Position numbers and translations under genes: made by a program. This document shows, in pieces, positions 8,567 through 16,394 of a stretch of 64,000 bases of DNA (within the stretch, counting starts at the first letter, position 1; every line of letters begins with the position of its first letter). The notes below the pieces were generated by a model, which saw only the letters and a list, made by a program, of their open reading frames with translations, was not told the DNA's origin and made no database searches. Source of the stretch: Nonomuraea solani (lineage in GTDB: Bacteria; Actinomycetota; Actinomycetes; Streptosporangiales; Streptosporangiaceae); assembly GCF_900108335.1 (NCBI RefSeq), contig NZ_FNVT01000017.1:62001-126000 (forward strand), read 5' to 3'.

Positions 8567-9528
8567 TCACGACCGTCGACTACCACACGGGCGGGGAGCC
8601 GTTCCGCATCGTGACCGGCGGGGTGGCCGAGATCCCGGGCGCGGACGTGGCCGCGCGCCGCGTCACCGCCATGACCGGGTTCGACGATGTCCGGCGGCTG
8701 CTGTGCCACGAGCCGCGCGGGCACGCCGACATGTACGGCTGCTTCCTGGTCCCGCCGGACGACCCCGGCGCGCACCTGGGGGCGCTGTTCTGGCACAAGG
8801 ACGGCTTCTCCACCGCCTGCGGGCACGGCACCATCGCGCTGGGCGCCTACGCGGTGCACGAAGGGCTGGTCGAGGCCGATCCTGACGGTGTGGCCGACGT
8901 GGTGGTGGACGTGCCGTCGGGGCGCGTGACGGCCCAGGTGCGGATGTCCGCGGGCCGGATCACGTCCGTGACCTTCGTCAACGTCCCGTCGTTCGTCGTC
9001 GCCCGCGACGTCCGGGTCGCCGGCGTGAAGGTCGACGTGGCCTACGGGGGAGCCATCTACGCGTCGGTGCCCGCCGCGGCCTTCGGGCTGTCGGTCGAGC
9101 CCCGGCACCTGGGCGCCCTCGTCGAGCACAGCCGCCGGATCAAGGCGGAGCTGGCCGATCACCCGGCCGCCCGGCACCGGTCCGACGAGCGGCTGTCCGG
9201 CGTCTACGGCGTGATCTTCCACGAGGGGCCGCCCGCCGTGGAGGGCGTTACGCGGCAGCGCAACGTCACCGTGTTCGCCGACGGCGAGGTGGACCGGTCG
9301 CCGTGCGGCTCGGGCACCGCGGCCAGGATGGCGCTGCTGCACGACGAGAGCGGGCTCGGCGAGCTCGTCCACGAGGGCATCGCCGGCGGCGTCTTCACCG
9401 CCCGCGTACGCGACAAGACCGATGAGGGCGTGATCGTGGCGATCGACGGCATGGCGTACCGGACCGGCAGGCACGTCTTCGAGGTCGATCCCGGCGATCC
9501 CTTCCCGACCGGGTTCACGCTGCGATGA
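8563..9528 (+). CDS. Proline racemase family enzyme 2
   Basis: This is a second, divergent member of the family, 321 residues, starting at GTG 8563, which overlaps the stop of the first copy. It also keeps both catalytic cysteines: C86 in FSTACGHGTIALG and C248 in RSPCGSGTAARMALL. The two copies share the fold and active-site blocks but differ strongly elsewhere, so this is not a recent tandem duplication. It may handle another substrate (proline, 3-hydroxyproline or another isomer). Having both Cys argues against simple trans-3-hydroxyproline dehydration. The stop overlaps the next gene (ATGA). Confidence 0.82.
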   Translation: MITTVDYHTGGEPFRIVTGGVAEIPGADVAARRVTAMTGFDDVRRLLCHEPRGHADMYGCFLVPPDDPGAHLGALFWHKDGFSTACGHGTIALGAYAVHEGLVEADPDGVADVVVDVPSGRVTAQVRMSAGRITSVTFVNVPSFVVARDVRVAGVKVDVAYGGAIYASVPAAAFGLSVEPRHLGALVEHSRRIKAELADHPAARHRSDERLSGVYGVIFHEGPPAVEGVTRQRNVTVFADGEVDRSPCGSGTAARMALLHDESGLGELVHEGIAGGVFTARVRDKTDEGVIVAIDGMAYRTGRHVFEVDPGDPFPTGFTLR

Positions 9529-10481
9529 GCGGGCTGCCGTACCTCGACGCCGCCACGCTGGAGCGGCTGGTGCCCATGGGCCGGGCCGTGAAGGTCCTGG
9601 AGGAGGCGCTGCGGGCCGGGCTCGACCCGGAGGCCACGCCGCAGCGGCCGATCGTCGACCTGCCCGCGGGGCAACTGCTGCTCATGCCGGCCGCGGCCGG
9701 GCGCTACGCGGGGGTCAAGGCGGTCAGCATCGCGCCCGGCAACCCGGCGCGCGGGCTGCCCCGGATCCAGGGCACGTACCTGCTGCTCGACGGCGACACG
9801 CTGGCCCCGCTGGCGGCCATGGACGGGATCGCCCTCACCTCGCTGCGCACGCCCGCCGTCTCCGCCCTCGCCGTGCGCCATCTGGCCGAGCCGGACGCGC
9901 GGCGGCTGGTGGTGTTCGGCAGCGGGCCGCAGGCGTGGGGGCACGTGACGGCGCTGCGGGAGGTACGCCCGATCGAGGATGTCACCATCGTCGCCCGCGA
10001 CCTGACCCGGGCACGGGCACTCGCCGCGCGCTGCCGCGACGTGGGCCTGACCGCCCGGACCCTGACGAACCCGGCGACCTCCGGCACACCGGCGGGGGTG
10101 GCCAGAGCGGTCCGCGAGGCCGATCTCGTCGCCTGCTGCACGACGGCCAGAGAGCCCCTGTTCCCGGGTAAGCTCGCCCGCGACGGCGTCACCGTCGTCG
10201 CGGTCGGGTCGCACGAGCCCGGCGCCCGCGAGCTCGACGGCGACCTGATCGCCCGCGCCACCGTGGTCGTCGAAGCCAGGGCGGCAGCCCTGGAAGAGGC
10301 CGGAGACGTCATCGTCCCGATCCGCCAAGGTACGATCACCTCTGGTCATCTCGCCGGCAACCTCGCCGACCTCGTCACCGGGAAGGTGGTCGCCGGTCCG
10401 GGGCCGCGCGTGTTCAAGAGCACGGGCATGGCGTGGGAGGACCTCGTGGTCGCGGCCGCCGCGTACGAGGCGTGGTCATGA
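9525..10481 (+). CDS. Ornithine cyclodeaminase/mu-crystallin family protein, probable pyrroline-2-carboxylate reductase
   Basis: This NAD(P)H-dependent enzyme of 318 residues has an N-terminal dimerisation part with the family marks GVKAVSIAPGNPARGLP and LTSLRTPAVSALAVRHLA, then a Rossmann core beginning VVFGSGPQAWGHVTAL. In hydroxyproline loci this family usually acts as delta-1-pyrroline-2-carboxylate reductase, returning the imine formed from trans-3-hydroxyproline or D-proline to L-proline. That role is inferred from context; ornithine cyclodeaminase activity is the alternative. The TGA is embedded in the first unit of a 12-bp tandem repeat and overlaps the ATG of a 25-codon ORF. Confidence 0.75.
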   Translation: MSGLPYLDAATLERLVPMGRAVKVLEEALRAGLDPEATPQRPIVDLPAGQLLLMPAAAGRYAGVKAVSIAPGNPARGLPRIQGTYLLLDGDTLAPLAAMDGIALTSLRTPAVSALAVRHLAEPDARRLVVFGSGPQAWGHVTALREVRPIEDVTIVARDLTRARALAARCRDVGLTARTLTNPATSGTPAGVARAVREADLVACCTTAREPLFPGKLARDGVTVVAVGSHEPGARELDGDLIARATVVVEARAAALEEAGDVIVPIRQGTITSGHLAGNLADLVTGKVVAGPGPRVFKSTGMAWEDLVVAAAAYEAWS

Positions 10482-10533
10482 ACGCGGTCATGAAGACGGT
10501 CATGAACACGGTCATGAACGGGGTCGTGAAGAC
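10474..10533 (+). repeat. Five tandem 12-bp repeats (GGTCATGAANNN)
   Basis: Five consecutive 12-base units start at 10474, 10486, 10498, 10510 and 10522. Four begin GGTCATGAA and the last begins GGTCGTGAA. The array covers the end of the cyclodeaminase gene and most of the gap to the GntR gene. Because 12 is a multiple of three, gain or loss of units keeps the bridging ORF in frame. Confidence 0.95.
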
Positions 10534-10555
10534 ATGGAGAGGATGGGCGGGATGA
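10478..10555 (+). CDS. Putative 25-codon bridge ORF made of the 12-bp repeats
   Basis: Starting at ATG 10478, which overlaps the cyclodeaminase stop (ATGA), an ORF reads MNAVMKTVMNTVMNGVVKTW followed by RGWAG and ends at TGA 10553-10555. That stop overlaps the preferred GntR start ATG 10552 (ATGA again). Each repeat unit encodes a four-residue block such as NAVM, KTVM or NTVM. It could carry ribosomes across the 70-base gap by termination-reinitiation. Whether the peptide itself matters is unknown. No strong Shine-Dalgarno sequence precedes it. Confidence 0.4.
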   Translation: MNAVMKTVMNTVMNGVVKTWRGWAG

Positions 10556-11220
10556 CTGCCGACGACCGGCTCGACCTGCCGATGGTGGGGGAGCGGCAGA
10601 GCCTGCGCGAGCAGGTCGCGCACGCGTTGCGCGCCGCGCTGATCACCGGGGAGATGCGGCCGGGAGTGGTCTACTCCGCGCCGGTGCTGGCCGCCCAGTT
10701 CGGCGTGTCGGCCACGCCCGTCCGTGAGGCCATGCTCGACCTGGCCAAGGAGGGCCTGGTCGAGGCGGTGCGCAACAAGGGCTTCCGGGTGACCGAGCTG
10801 TCCGACCGCGACCTCGACGAGCTCACCGAGATCCGCCAGCTCATCGAGGTGCCGACGGTGTCCCGGCTGGCCGACAGCTCGCGGGCGGAGGAGTTCGAGC
10901 GGCTGCGGCCCATCGCCGAGGAGATCGTCTCGGCCAGCGAGGGCGGTGACCTGCTCGCCTACGTGGACGCCGACCTGCGCTTCCACGTCGAGCTGCTGAC
11001 CCTGTGCGGCAACGCGCACCTGGTCTCCGTGGTGCGTGACCTGCGCAACAGGGCCCGCCTCTACGGGCTGTCCCAGCTCTCCGAGCGCGGCACGCTGGCC
11101 GACTCGGCCAGGGAGCACCTGGCGCTGCTCGACGCGCTCAAGAGCGGCGACGCGGCGGCCGTCGGGCAGATCATGGGTGAGCACATCGGCCACGTACGCG
11201 GCATCTGGGCCGAACACTGA
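10552..11220 (+). CDS. GntR family regulator (FadR/FCD subfamily)
   Basis: This 222-residue repressor-type protein has an N-terminal winged helix (about residues 15-80, LREQVAHALRAALITGEMRP and FGVSATPVREAMLDLAKEGL) and an all-helical FCD ligand domain (about 90-215) whose metal/ligand histidines include FHVELL and the HIGHV region near the C terminus. The start at ATG 10552 is preferred because GGAGAGG at 10536-10542 is nine bases upstream; ATGs at 10534 and 10543 are also in frame. As the last gene of the hydroxyproline operon it probably controls that operon in response to a substrate or imine intermediate, perhaps through the palindrome at 3883-3893. Confidence 0.85.
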   Translation: MTADDRLDLPMVGERQSLREQVAHALRAALITGEMRPGVVYSAPVLAAQFGVSATPVREAMLDLAKEGLVEAVRNKGFRVTELSDRDLDELTEIRQLIEVPTVSRLADSSRAEEFERLRPIAEEIVSASEGGDLLAYVDADLRFHVELLTLCGNAHLVSVVRDLRNRARLYGLSQLSERGTLADSAREHLALLDALKSGDAAAVGQIMGEHIGHVRGIWAEH

Positions 11221-11404
11221 GAAGACCGCACGAGTTCTGACATTCGGGGATCGAGCACCGCCCGATGGCGGTAACCTCGATTCGGGCCGCTCGAGCGAGC
11301 GCCGGCGGCCCCGCCATCCAGGTCCTCAACGGACCGGCCACCCCATTGCGGCGGGTGGCATCTTGCCTGGTCACGCGGACACCCGCACTCCGGTGACCTT
11401 CCAA

Positions 11405-11477
11405 GGGCTCGGCCCACCCCGCCCATCGGGCCGAGCCCCCGCCGCGCGCCCGAGACCCCATCCCACGGGCGCGCGGC
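11405..11477. terminator. Two tandem perfect hairpins between convergent genes
   Basis: The first stem pairs GGGCTCGGCCC (11405-11415) with 11428-11438, 11 bp with a 12-base loop. The second pairs GCCGCGCGCCC (11441-11451) with 11467-11477, also 11 bp. There is no clear T-run. They lie in the 269-base gap between the GntR gene and the convergent EamA gene. I see no other feature in that gap. Confidence 0.7.
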
Positions 11478-11489
11478 GGCCCCCCCCGA

Positions 11490-12407
11490 TCAGCGGCTCC
11501 TGGACGCCCGGGTCGAGCCCAGGCTGGCGGCGACGATGCAGATGATCGCCACCCACTGCTGCACCTGCAGGAACTCACTCAGCAGCAGCACCCCGATCAG
11601 CGCGGCCGCGGCCGGCTCCAGGCTCATCAGGATGCCGAACACCTGCTTGGGCATCCGCCGCAGCGCCTGCAGCTCCAGCGAGTACGGGATCACCGACGAC
11701 AGCAGCCCCACCCCGAGCCCGATCAGCAGCAGCTCCGGCTGCAGCAGGTCGGCGCCGCCGGTCGTCACCCCGACGGGAGCGACCAGCACGGCCGAGACGA
11801 TCATCGCGAACGACAGCCCCGTGGTCCCGGGAAACCGCTGCCCGGCCGCCGCCGACAGCAGGATGTAGCCCGCCCAGCAGACCCCCGCCACCATCGCGAA
11901 CCCGATCCCGGCCCAGCTCACCGACGAGGAGTCGCCCCAGGGGGCCAGCAGCACCACCCCGGCCGCCGCCAGCCCGACCCACAGCAGGTCCAGCCGGCGC
12001 CGCGAGGCCGCCACCGCCACGCCCAGGGGCCCCAGGAACTCGATGGCCACCGCGATCCCCATCGGCAGCCGCGCCAGGGCCTCGTAGAAGACCAGGTTCA
12101 TGACGGCGAGGGTGGCGCCGAAGCCGATCCCCACCGCCCAGTCGCCCCACGACAGCCCCTTCAGCCTGGGCCGGACGAGCAGTCCCATGATCAGCGCCCC
12201 GGCCGCGATGCGCAGGAACACCACCGCGCTCGGCGGCAGCGTCGCGAACAGCTCCTTGGCGAATCCGGCGCCCAGCTGCACCGAGAAGATCCCCAGCAGC
12301 ACCAGCCCGGAGGGCGGGATGGAGTCGGCGGCGCTCCGCAGCAGGCTCCCCGGCCTGGGCAGGCCGGGACCGCGGCCCAGCGGGTCGTCAATGGCGTACG
12401 CGGTCAC
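11490..12407 (-). CDS. EamA/RhtA-like drug/metabolite transporter
   Basis: This is a ten-helix membrane exporter of 305 residues with two EamA repeats (about residues 35-160 and 170-295). Family marks are FAKELFATLPPSAVVFLRIA, NLVFYEALARLPMGIAVAIE and SSVIPYSLELQALRRMPKQV, close to the threonine/homoserine exporter RhtA. The GTG start at 12407 has GAGGAG a few bases upstream. The substrate is unknown, and an amino acid or its derivative is plausible. It is divergent from the MFS gene, with 120 bases of relatively AT-rich promoter DNA between them. Confidence 0.85.
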   Translation of the reverse strand: MTAYAIDDPLGRGPGLPRPGSLLRSAADSIPPSGLVLLGIFSVQLGAGFAKELFATLPPSAVVFLRIAAGALIMGLLVRPRLKGLSWGDWAVGIGFGATLAVMNLVFYEALARLPMGIAVAIEFLGPLGVAVAASRRRLDLLWVGLAAAGVVLLAPWGDSSSVSWAGIGFAMVAGVCWAGYILLSAAAGQRFPGTTGLSFAMIVSAVLVAPVGVTTGGADLLQPELLLIGLGVGLLSSVIPYSLELQALRRMPKQVFGILMSLEPAAAALIGVLLLSEFLQVQQWVAIICIVAASLGSTRASRSR

Positions 12408-12527
12408 GGGGACTCCTCAGAGGATAGGGGGGCAAGTCGTCGGGGGAGCGCCCGTGCGCCGGGCAATATTCCCCCATCTAAAGTGGTATTACTCCGTATC
12501 GGATCTTATATTCGGACAAATGGACGT

Positions 12528-13706
12528 ATGACTGCCCCCGCTCTCCCCGTGAGCCTCACCCGGCCGCCGCCGGCCCTGTCCGTGGCCGGGTTCGTCAGCA
12601 GCTTCGACCGGTTCGCCGTCAGCCCCATGCTGGTGCTGATCGCGGCCGACCTGAACGTCTCGCTGTCGGCCTCGGTCGCCGCCGCCAGCGGCTACTACCT
12701 GGCCTACGGGCTCACCCAGCCGCTGTGGGGCGTACTGTCCGACCGGTTCGGACGTGTGCGCGTCATGCGCGTGGCACTGTTCGGCGCGGCCCTGGCGGGG
12801 CTGGTCTCGGCGGTCATGCCGGAGCTGTGGGCGCTGGTGGTGGCCAGGGTCGTGACGGGCGCCTGCTTCGGCGCGGTCATCCCCACGGGCCTGACGTACG
12901 TGGGCGACACCGTCGAGCAGTCCGTACGCCAGCGCGCCCTCACCGACCTGATGGCCGCCGCCGCCCTCGGCACGGCGCTGGCCACGGGCCTCAGCGGCGT
13001 GGTCGCGGGCCTGCTGGACTGGCGGGTGGCCTTCACCGTGCCCGCCGTCTGCGCCCTGGCCTGCGCGCTGTCGCTGCGCTCACTCCCCGAGCCGCCCCGG
13101 CCGGACACGGCGGGGCACGGCGTGCGCCGCTACCTGGGCGCGGTGCTCGGGCACCGGTGGGCGCTGCTGGTGTTCGGGCTGGCGTTCACCGAAGGGGCGA
13201 TCATGCTCGGCGCCATGCCCTTCCTGGCCCCCGCGCTGCAGCACACCGGGCTGGCCGCCGCCGTGGCGGGCCTGGCCATCACCGCGTACGGGCTCGGCCT
13301 GTGGGCGTTCGCCAAGCTGGTCAAGCGGTTGTCGGGCCGCTGGCCCGCGCCCGTGCTGATGGGGGTGGGCGGCGTCCAGCTCTGCGCCGGGTTCGCGATC
13401 GTGGCCGTGCACGTCAGCGTGCCCACGGTCGCCGCCACGGCGCTGCTGCTGGGCGGCGGCTGGTCGTTCCTGCACTCCTCGCTGCAGACGTGGGCCACCT
13501 CGGTGGTGCCCGAGGCCAGGGGCACGTCGATCGCGTTCTTCGCCTCGGCGCTGTTCGTGGGCAGCGCGGTCGCGTCGTGGGCGGCGGGCTTCCTGGCCGA
13601 ACAGGGCCGCTACGGGCTGCTCTTCGGGATCGCGGCGGCCGCCGCGATCCCGCTCACCGCCGTCGCCGTCCTCACCAAGCGCCACTACGCCCGGCTGCAC
13701 GCCTGA
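12528..13706 (+). CDS. Major facilitator superfamily transporter
   Basis: This is a 12-helix permease of about 392 residues. The MFS motif A loop is visible as GVLSDRFGRVRVMRVALFG after the second helix, and a second half starts near YLGAVLGHRWALLVFGLAFTEG. ATG 12528 is chosen because it begins the conserved region; an in-frame GTG at 12483 would add 15 residues. No strong Shine-Dalgarno sequence precedes ATG 12528, so the mRNA may be nearly leaderless. Drug or metabolite efflux is the likely general role. It ends three bases before the convergent ABC-2 permease gene. Confidence 0.85.
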   Translation: MTAPALPVSLTRPPPALSVAGFVSSFDRFAVSPMLVLIAADLNVSLSASVAAASGYYLAYGLTQPLWGVLSDRFGRVRVMRVALFGAALAGLVSAVMPELWALVVARVVTGACFGAVIPTGLTYVGDTVEQSVRQRALTDLMAAAALGTALATGLSGVVAGLLDWRVAFTVPAVCALACALSLRSLPEPPRPDTAGHGVRRYLGAVLGHRWALLVFGLAFTEGAIMLGAMPFLAPALQHTGLAAAVAGLAITAYGLGLWAFAKLVKRLSGRWPAPVLMGVGGVQLCAGFAIVAVHVSVPTVAATALLLGGGWSFLHSSLQTWATSVVPEARGTSIAFFASALFVGSAVASWAAGFLAEQGRYGLLFGIAAAAAIPLTAVAVLTKRHYARLHA

Positions 13707-13709
13707 CGG

Positions 13710-14477
13710 TCACTCCCAGCGGAACGTCCGTGCCACCAGCCCCAGCGACAGCACCGCCCAGGCGGCGAGGACGGCCATCGGGACCAGGGGAAGGGCCGCG
13801 CCCTGCGCGAGCACCGAGCGCAGCCCGCCGGTCAGCGCCGAGATCGGCAGCGCCTCCAGCACCGGTCGCACACTCTCGGGGAACTTCGACAGCGGGAACA
13901 CCACCCCGCCCGCCCCCAGCAGCACCAGGTAGACCAGGTTGGCCCCGGCCAGCGTGGCCTCGGCGCGGAGCGTGCCCGCCATGAGCAGCCCCAGCCCGGT
14001 GAACGCCGCGGTGCCCAGCACGATCAGCAGCGCCGCGCTCAGGAACGACCCCTGCGGCCGCCAGCCCAGCGCCAGCCCCACGACCACGATGATCACCGCC
14101 TGGAGCACCTCCACCCCGGCGACCGCGGCCGTCTTGGCGAGCATGAGACCGGTCCTGGACAGCGGGGTCGCGCCCAGCCGCTTGAGCACGCCGTAGCGCC
14201 GCTCGAAGCCCGTCGCGATGGCCTGCCCGGTGAAGGCCGTGGACATGACCGCCAGCGCCAGCACGCCCGGCACCAGGAAGTCGACCCGGCTGCCGGTGCC
14301 GACGTCGATCAGCGGCGCCAGCGAGAAGCCGGTCAGCAGCAGCACCGGGATGATCAGGGTGAGCAGCAGTTGCTCGCCGTTGCGCAGCATCGCGCGGATC
14401 TCCGCGCCCGCCTGCGCCAGCACCATGCGCGGGAACGGCGCCGCCCCGGGCGCGGGGGTGAAGTCCAGCGCGGTCAT
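13710..14477 (-). CDS. ABC-2 type export permease
   Basis: This is the membrane subunit of a two-gene ABC exporter, 255 residues with six hydrophobic segments. The ABC-2 pattern is clear: a cytoplasmic start, MLRNGEQLLLTLIIPVLLLTG, then MSTAFTGQAIATGFERRYGVLKRLGATPLSRTGLMLAK, the typical coupling region. The start ATG at 14477 overlaps the stop of the ATPase gene (ATGA). In mycobacteria and streptomycetes a similar pair lies just upstream of sufR and divergent from it (remembered synteny), so this pair probably belongs to the ancestral neighbourhood. The substrate is unknown. Confidence 0.88.
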   Translation of the reverse strand: MTALDFTPAPGAAPFPRMVLAQAGAEIRAMLRNGEQLLLTLIIPVLLLTGFSLAPLIDVGTGSRVDFLVPGVLALAVMSTAFTGQAIATGFERRYGVLKRLGATPLSRTGLMLAKTAAVAGVEVLQAVIIVVVGLALGWRPQGSFLSAALLIVLGTAAFTGLGLLMAGTLRAEATLAGANLVYLVLLGAGGVVFPLSKFPESVRPVLEALPISALTGGLRSVLAQGAALPLVPMAVLAAWAVLSLGLVARTFRWE

Positions 14478-15382
14478 CGCAGCTCCCTGCCGGTCAGTTC
14501 GAGGAAGACGTCTTCGAGGGTGCGGCGCTCGATCCGCAGGTCGTCGGCCGTGACACCCTCGGCCGCGCACCAGGCCGTGACGGTGGCCAGCAGCTCGGGC
14601 CCCACCTGGCCCTCGATGATGTAGTGCCCGGCGGGCGACTCCTTGGCCGCGCTGCCCGCGGGCAGCGCGTTGAGCAGCTCTTCCAGCGTCAGCCCCGGGC
14701 GGGCCCGGAACCTGAGCTGCCGCTCGGCCCCCGTCAGCGAGGCGGGGCTGCCCTCGGCCACCACGCGCCCCTTGTCGATGATCACGACGTGGTCGGCCAG
14801 CCGCTCGGCCTCGTCCATGTGGTGCGTGGTCAGCACCACCGACACGCCCGCCGCGCGCAGCTCGCCCACCAGATCCCAGCAGGCGTGCCTGGCCTGCGGG
14901 TCGAGCCCGGCCGTCGGCTCGTCGAGGAAGACCAGCTCGGGCCGGCCCACGACGGCCGCGGCCAGCGACAGCCGCTGCTGCTGCCCGCCCGACAATCGCC
15001 GGTAGGGGGTGCGCCCGTGCTCGGTCAGCCCCAGCCGCTCCAGCAGCGCCCCCGGGTCCAGCGGATGGGCGTGGAAACGCGCGACCAGCCGCAGCCACTC
15101 GGCGCAGCGCATCGCCGGTGGCACGCCGCCCGCCTGCAGCATCACGCCCACCCGGGGCCGCAGCTCGGGCAGCGCGGGCGCGAGCCCGAGCACGCGCACG
15201 GTGCCCGCGTCGGCCCTGCGGAACCCCTCGCAGATCTCCACCGTGGACGTCTTGCCCGCGCCGTTGGGACCGAGGACCGCGGTGACCGCCCCGCGCTCGG
15301 CGCGAAGCGTGAGGCCGTCGAGGGCGGTGCTGCCGCCGTAACGTTTGACCAGGTCGACGAGCTCGACGGCTGGGGATTCCAT
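14474..15382 (-). CDS. ABC transporter ATP-binding protein (ABC-2 exporter)
   Basis: This is a 302-residue ATPase with Walker A GPNGAGKTST, signature LSGGQQQRLS, Walker B LVFLDEPTAGLD and H-loop LTTHH. A C-terminal 80-residue extension (RQLRFRARPGLTLEELLNAL onward) is typical of exporter ATPases of the DrrA/CcmA group. ATG 15382 opens the conserved domain (MESPAVELVDLVKRYGG); an in-frame GTG lies two codons upstream, and no good Shine-Dalgarno is present for either. It is co-transcribed with the permease that follows. Confidence 0.88.
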   Translation of the reverse strand: MESPAVELVDLVKRYGGSTALDGLTLRAERGAVTAVLGPNGAGKTSTVEICEGFRRADAGTVRVLGLAPALPELRPRVGVMLQAGGVPPAMRCAEWLRLVARFHAHPLDPGALLERLGLTEHGRTPYRRLSGGQQQRLSLAAAVVGRPELVFLDEPTAGLDPQARHACWDLVGELRAAGVSVVLTTHHMDEAERLADHVVIIDKGRVVAEGSPASLTGAERQLRFRARPGLTLEELLNALPAGSAAKESPAGHYIIEGQVGPELLATVTAWCAAEGVTADDLRIERRTLEDVFLELTGRELR

Positions 15383-15525
15383 GGCCACGAGTTTAGGGAC
15401 TCCGCCGGGCGGTCCGGGCCTCAGGTGACTTTGACCGTATCTGGACATGTTCAAGCACTGGTTTCTGCTGAAAGCGGCCCCATCCGGTGAAAGCCTGACG
15501 GTGAGCTCCCCAACAGGAGGTTGCC

Positions 15526-16302
15526 ATGTCGCAACGCAGTGGGTACGACCCCGGAATCCCGTGCTGGGTGGACCTGTCGAGCACCGATGTCGGCGCCTCG
15601 GCCCGCTTCTACACGGAGGTCTTCGGCTGGCGGGCCGACATGATCGACGACCCGGCGGCCGGCGGCTACGGCATGTTCGTCCACCAGGACAAGAAGGTCG
15701 CCGGGCTGGGCCCGGTGATGGACGGTGGGCCCAGGTCGTCCTGGAGCACCTACGTCGCCACCGACGACGCCGCCGCCCTGGCCGAGCGCGTCAGGAAGGC
15801 GGGCGGCACCGTGGTCATGGAGGCGATGCAGGTCTTCGAGGAGGGCGTCATGACCGCCTTCCGGGCCCCCGACGGCTCGTACGCGGGCGCCTGGCAGGCC
15901 CGTGACCACCACGGCGCCGAGCTGGTCAACGAGCCGGTCTCGCTCTGCTGGAACGAGCTGCTCAGCCGCGACGTGCCCGCCGCCGGGCGCTTCTACGCGG
16001 AGGTCTTCGGCTGGGCGCCGAACCCGCAGGACATCCAGGGCCTGAAGTACACCGAGTGGCAGTCGGGCGGCCAGGGCATCGCGGGCATGATGGAGATGTT
16101 CTCCGACTACCCCGCGGACATGCCGTCGTTCTGGATGCCCTATTTCGCCGTCGCCGACCTCGCCGCCACGACGGACGCGGCCGAGCAGGCGGGCGCCCAG
16201 GTCCTCGTACGCGCGATGGACGCGCCCCCGGGACCCTTCTCGACCCTCGCCGACCCGCAGGGCGCGCCCCTCTCGATCATCCAGCTTCACGAAACATCGT
16301 GA
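15526..16302 (+). CDS. VOC (glyoxalase/dioxygenase-fold) family protein with two domains
   Basis: The 258-residue product has two vicinal-oxygen-chelate domains, about 10-125 and 135-255. Each starts with the same pattern, WVDLSSTDVGASARFYTEVFGW and WNELLSRDVPAAGRFYAEVFGW. AGGAGG just before the ATG fixes the start. Actinomycetes encode many such proteins. Some bind thiol-reactive drugs, others are linked to hydroxylation or fosfomycin-type resistance, and no specific substrate can be named here. It stands alone between two transporter blocks. Confidence 0.85.
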   Translation: MSQRSGYDPGIPCWVDLSSTDVGASARFYTEVFGWRADMIDDPAAGGYGMFVHQDKKVAGLGPVMDGGPRSSWSTYVATDDAAALAERVRKAGGTVVMEAMQVFEEGVMTAFRAPDGSYAGAWQARDHHGAELVNEPVSLCWNELLSRDVPAAGRFYAEVFGWAPNPQDIQGLKYTEWQSGGQGIAGMMEMFSDYPADMPSFWMPYFAVADLAATTDAAEQAGAQVLVRAMDAPPGPFSTLADPQGAPLSIIQLHETS

Positions 16303-16394
16303 AAAGTCTGATGATTGGGAATTCGGAGGACCGGAACATGGTTTGATACCTCGGCCCTCGTGGGCCACCGCCTACGAGGGAGAGGGGAACACGC

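Noticed and set aside
10534-10551. Earlier ATG starts (10534, 10543) for the GntR gene
   Set aside because: The GGAGAGG site would lie inside or too close to them. ATG 10552 has correct spacing and ATGA coupling.
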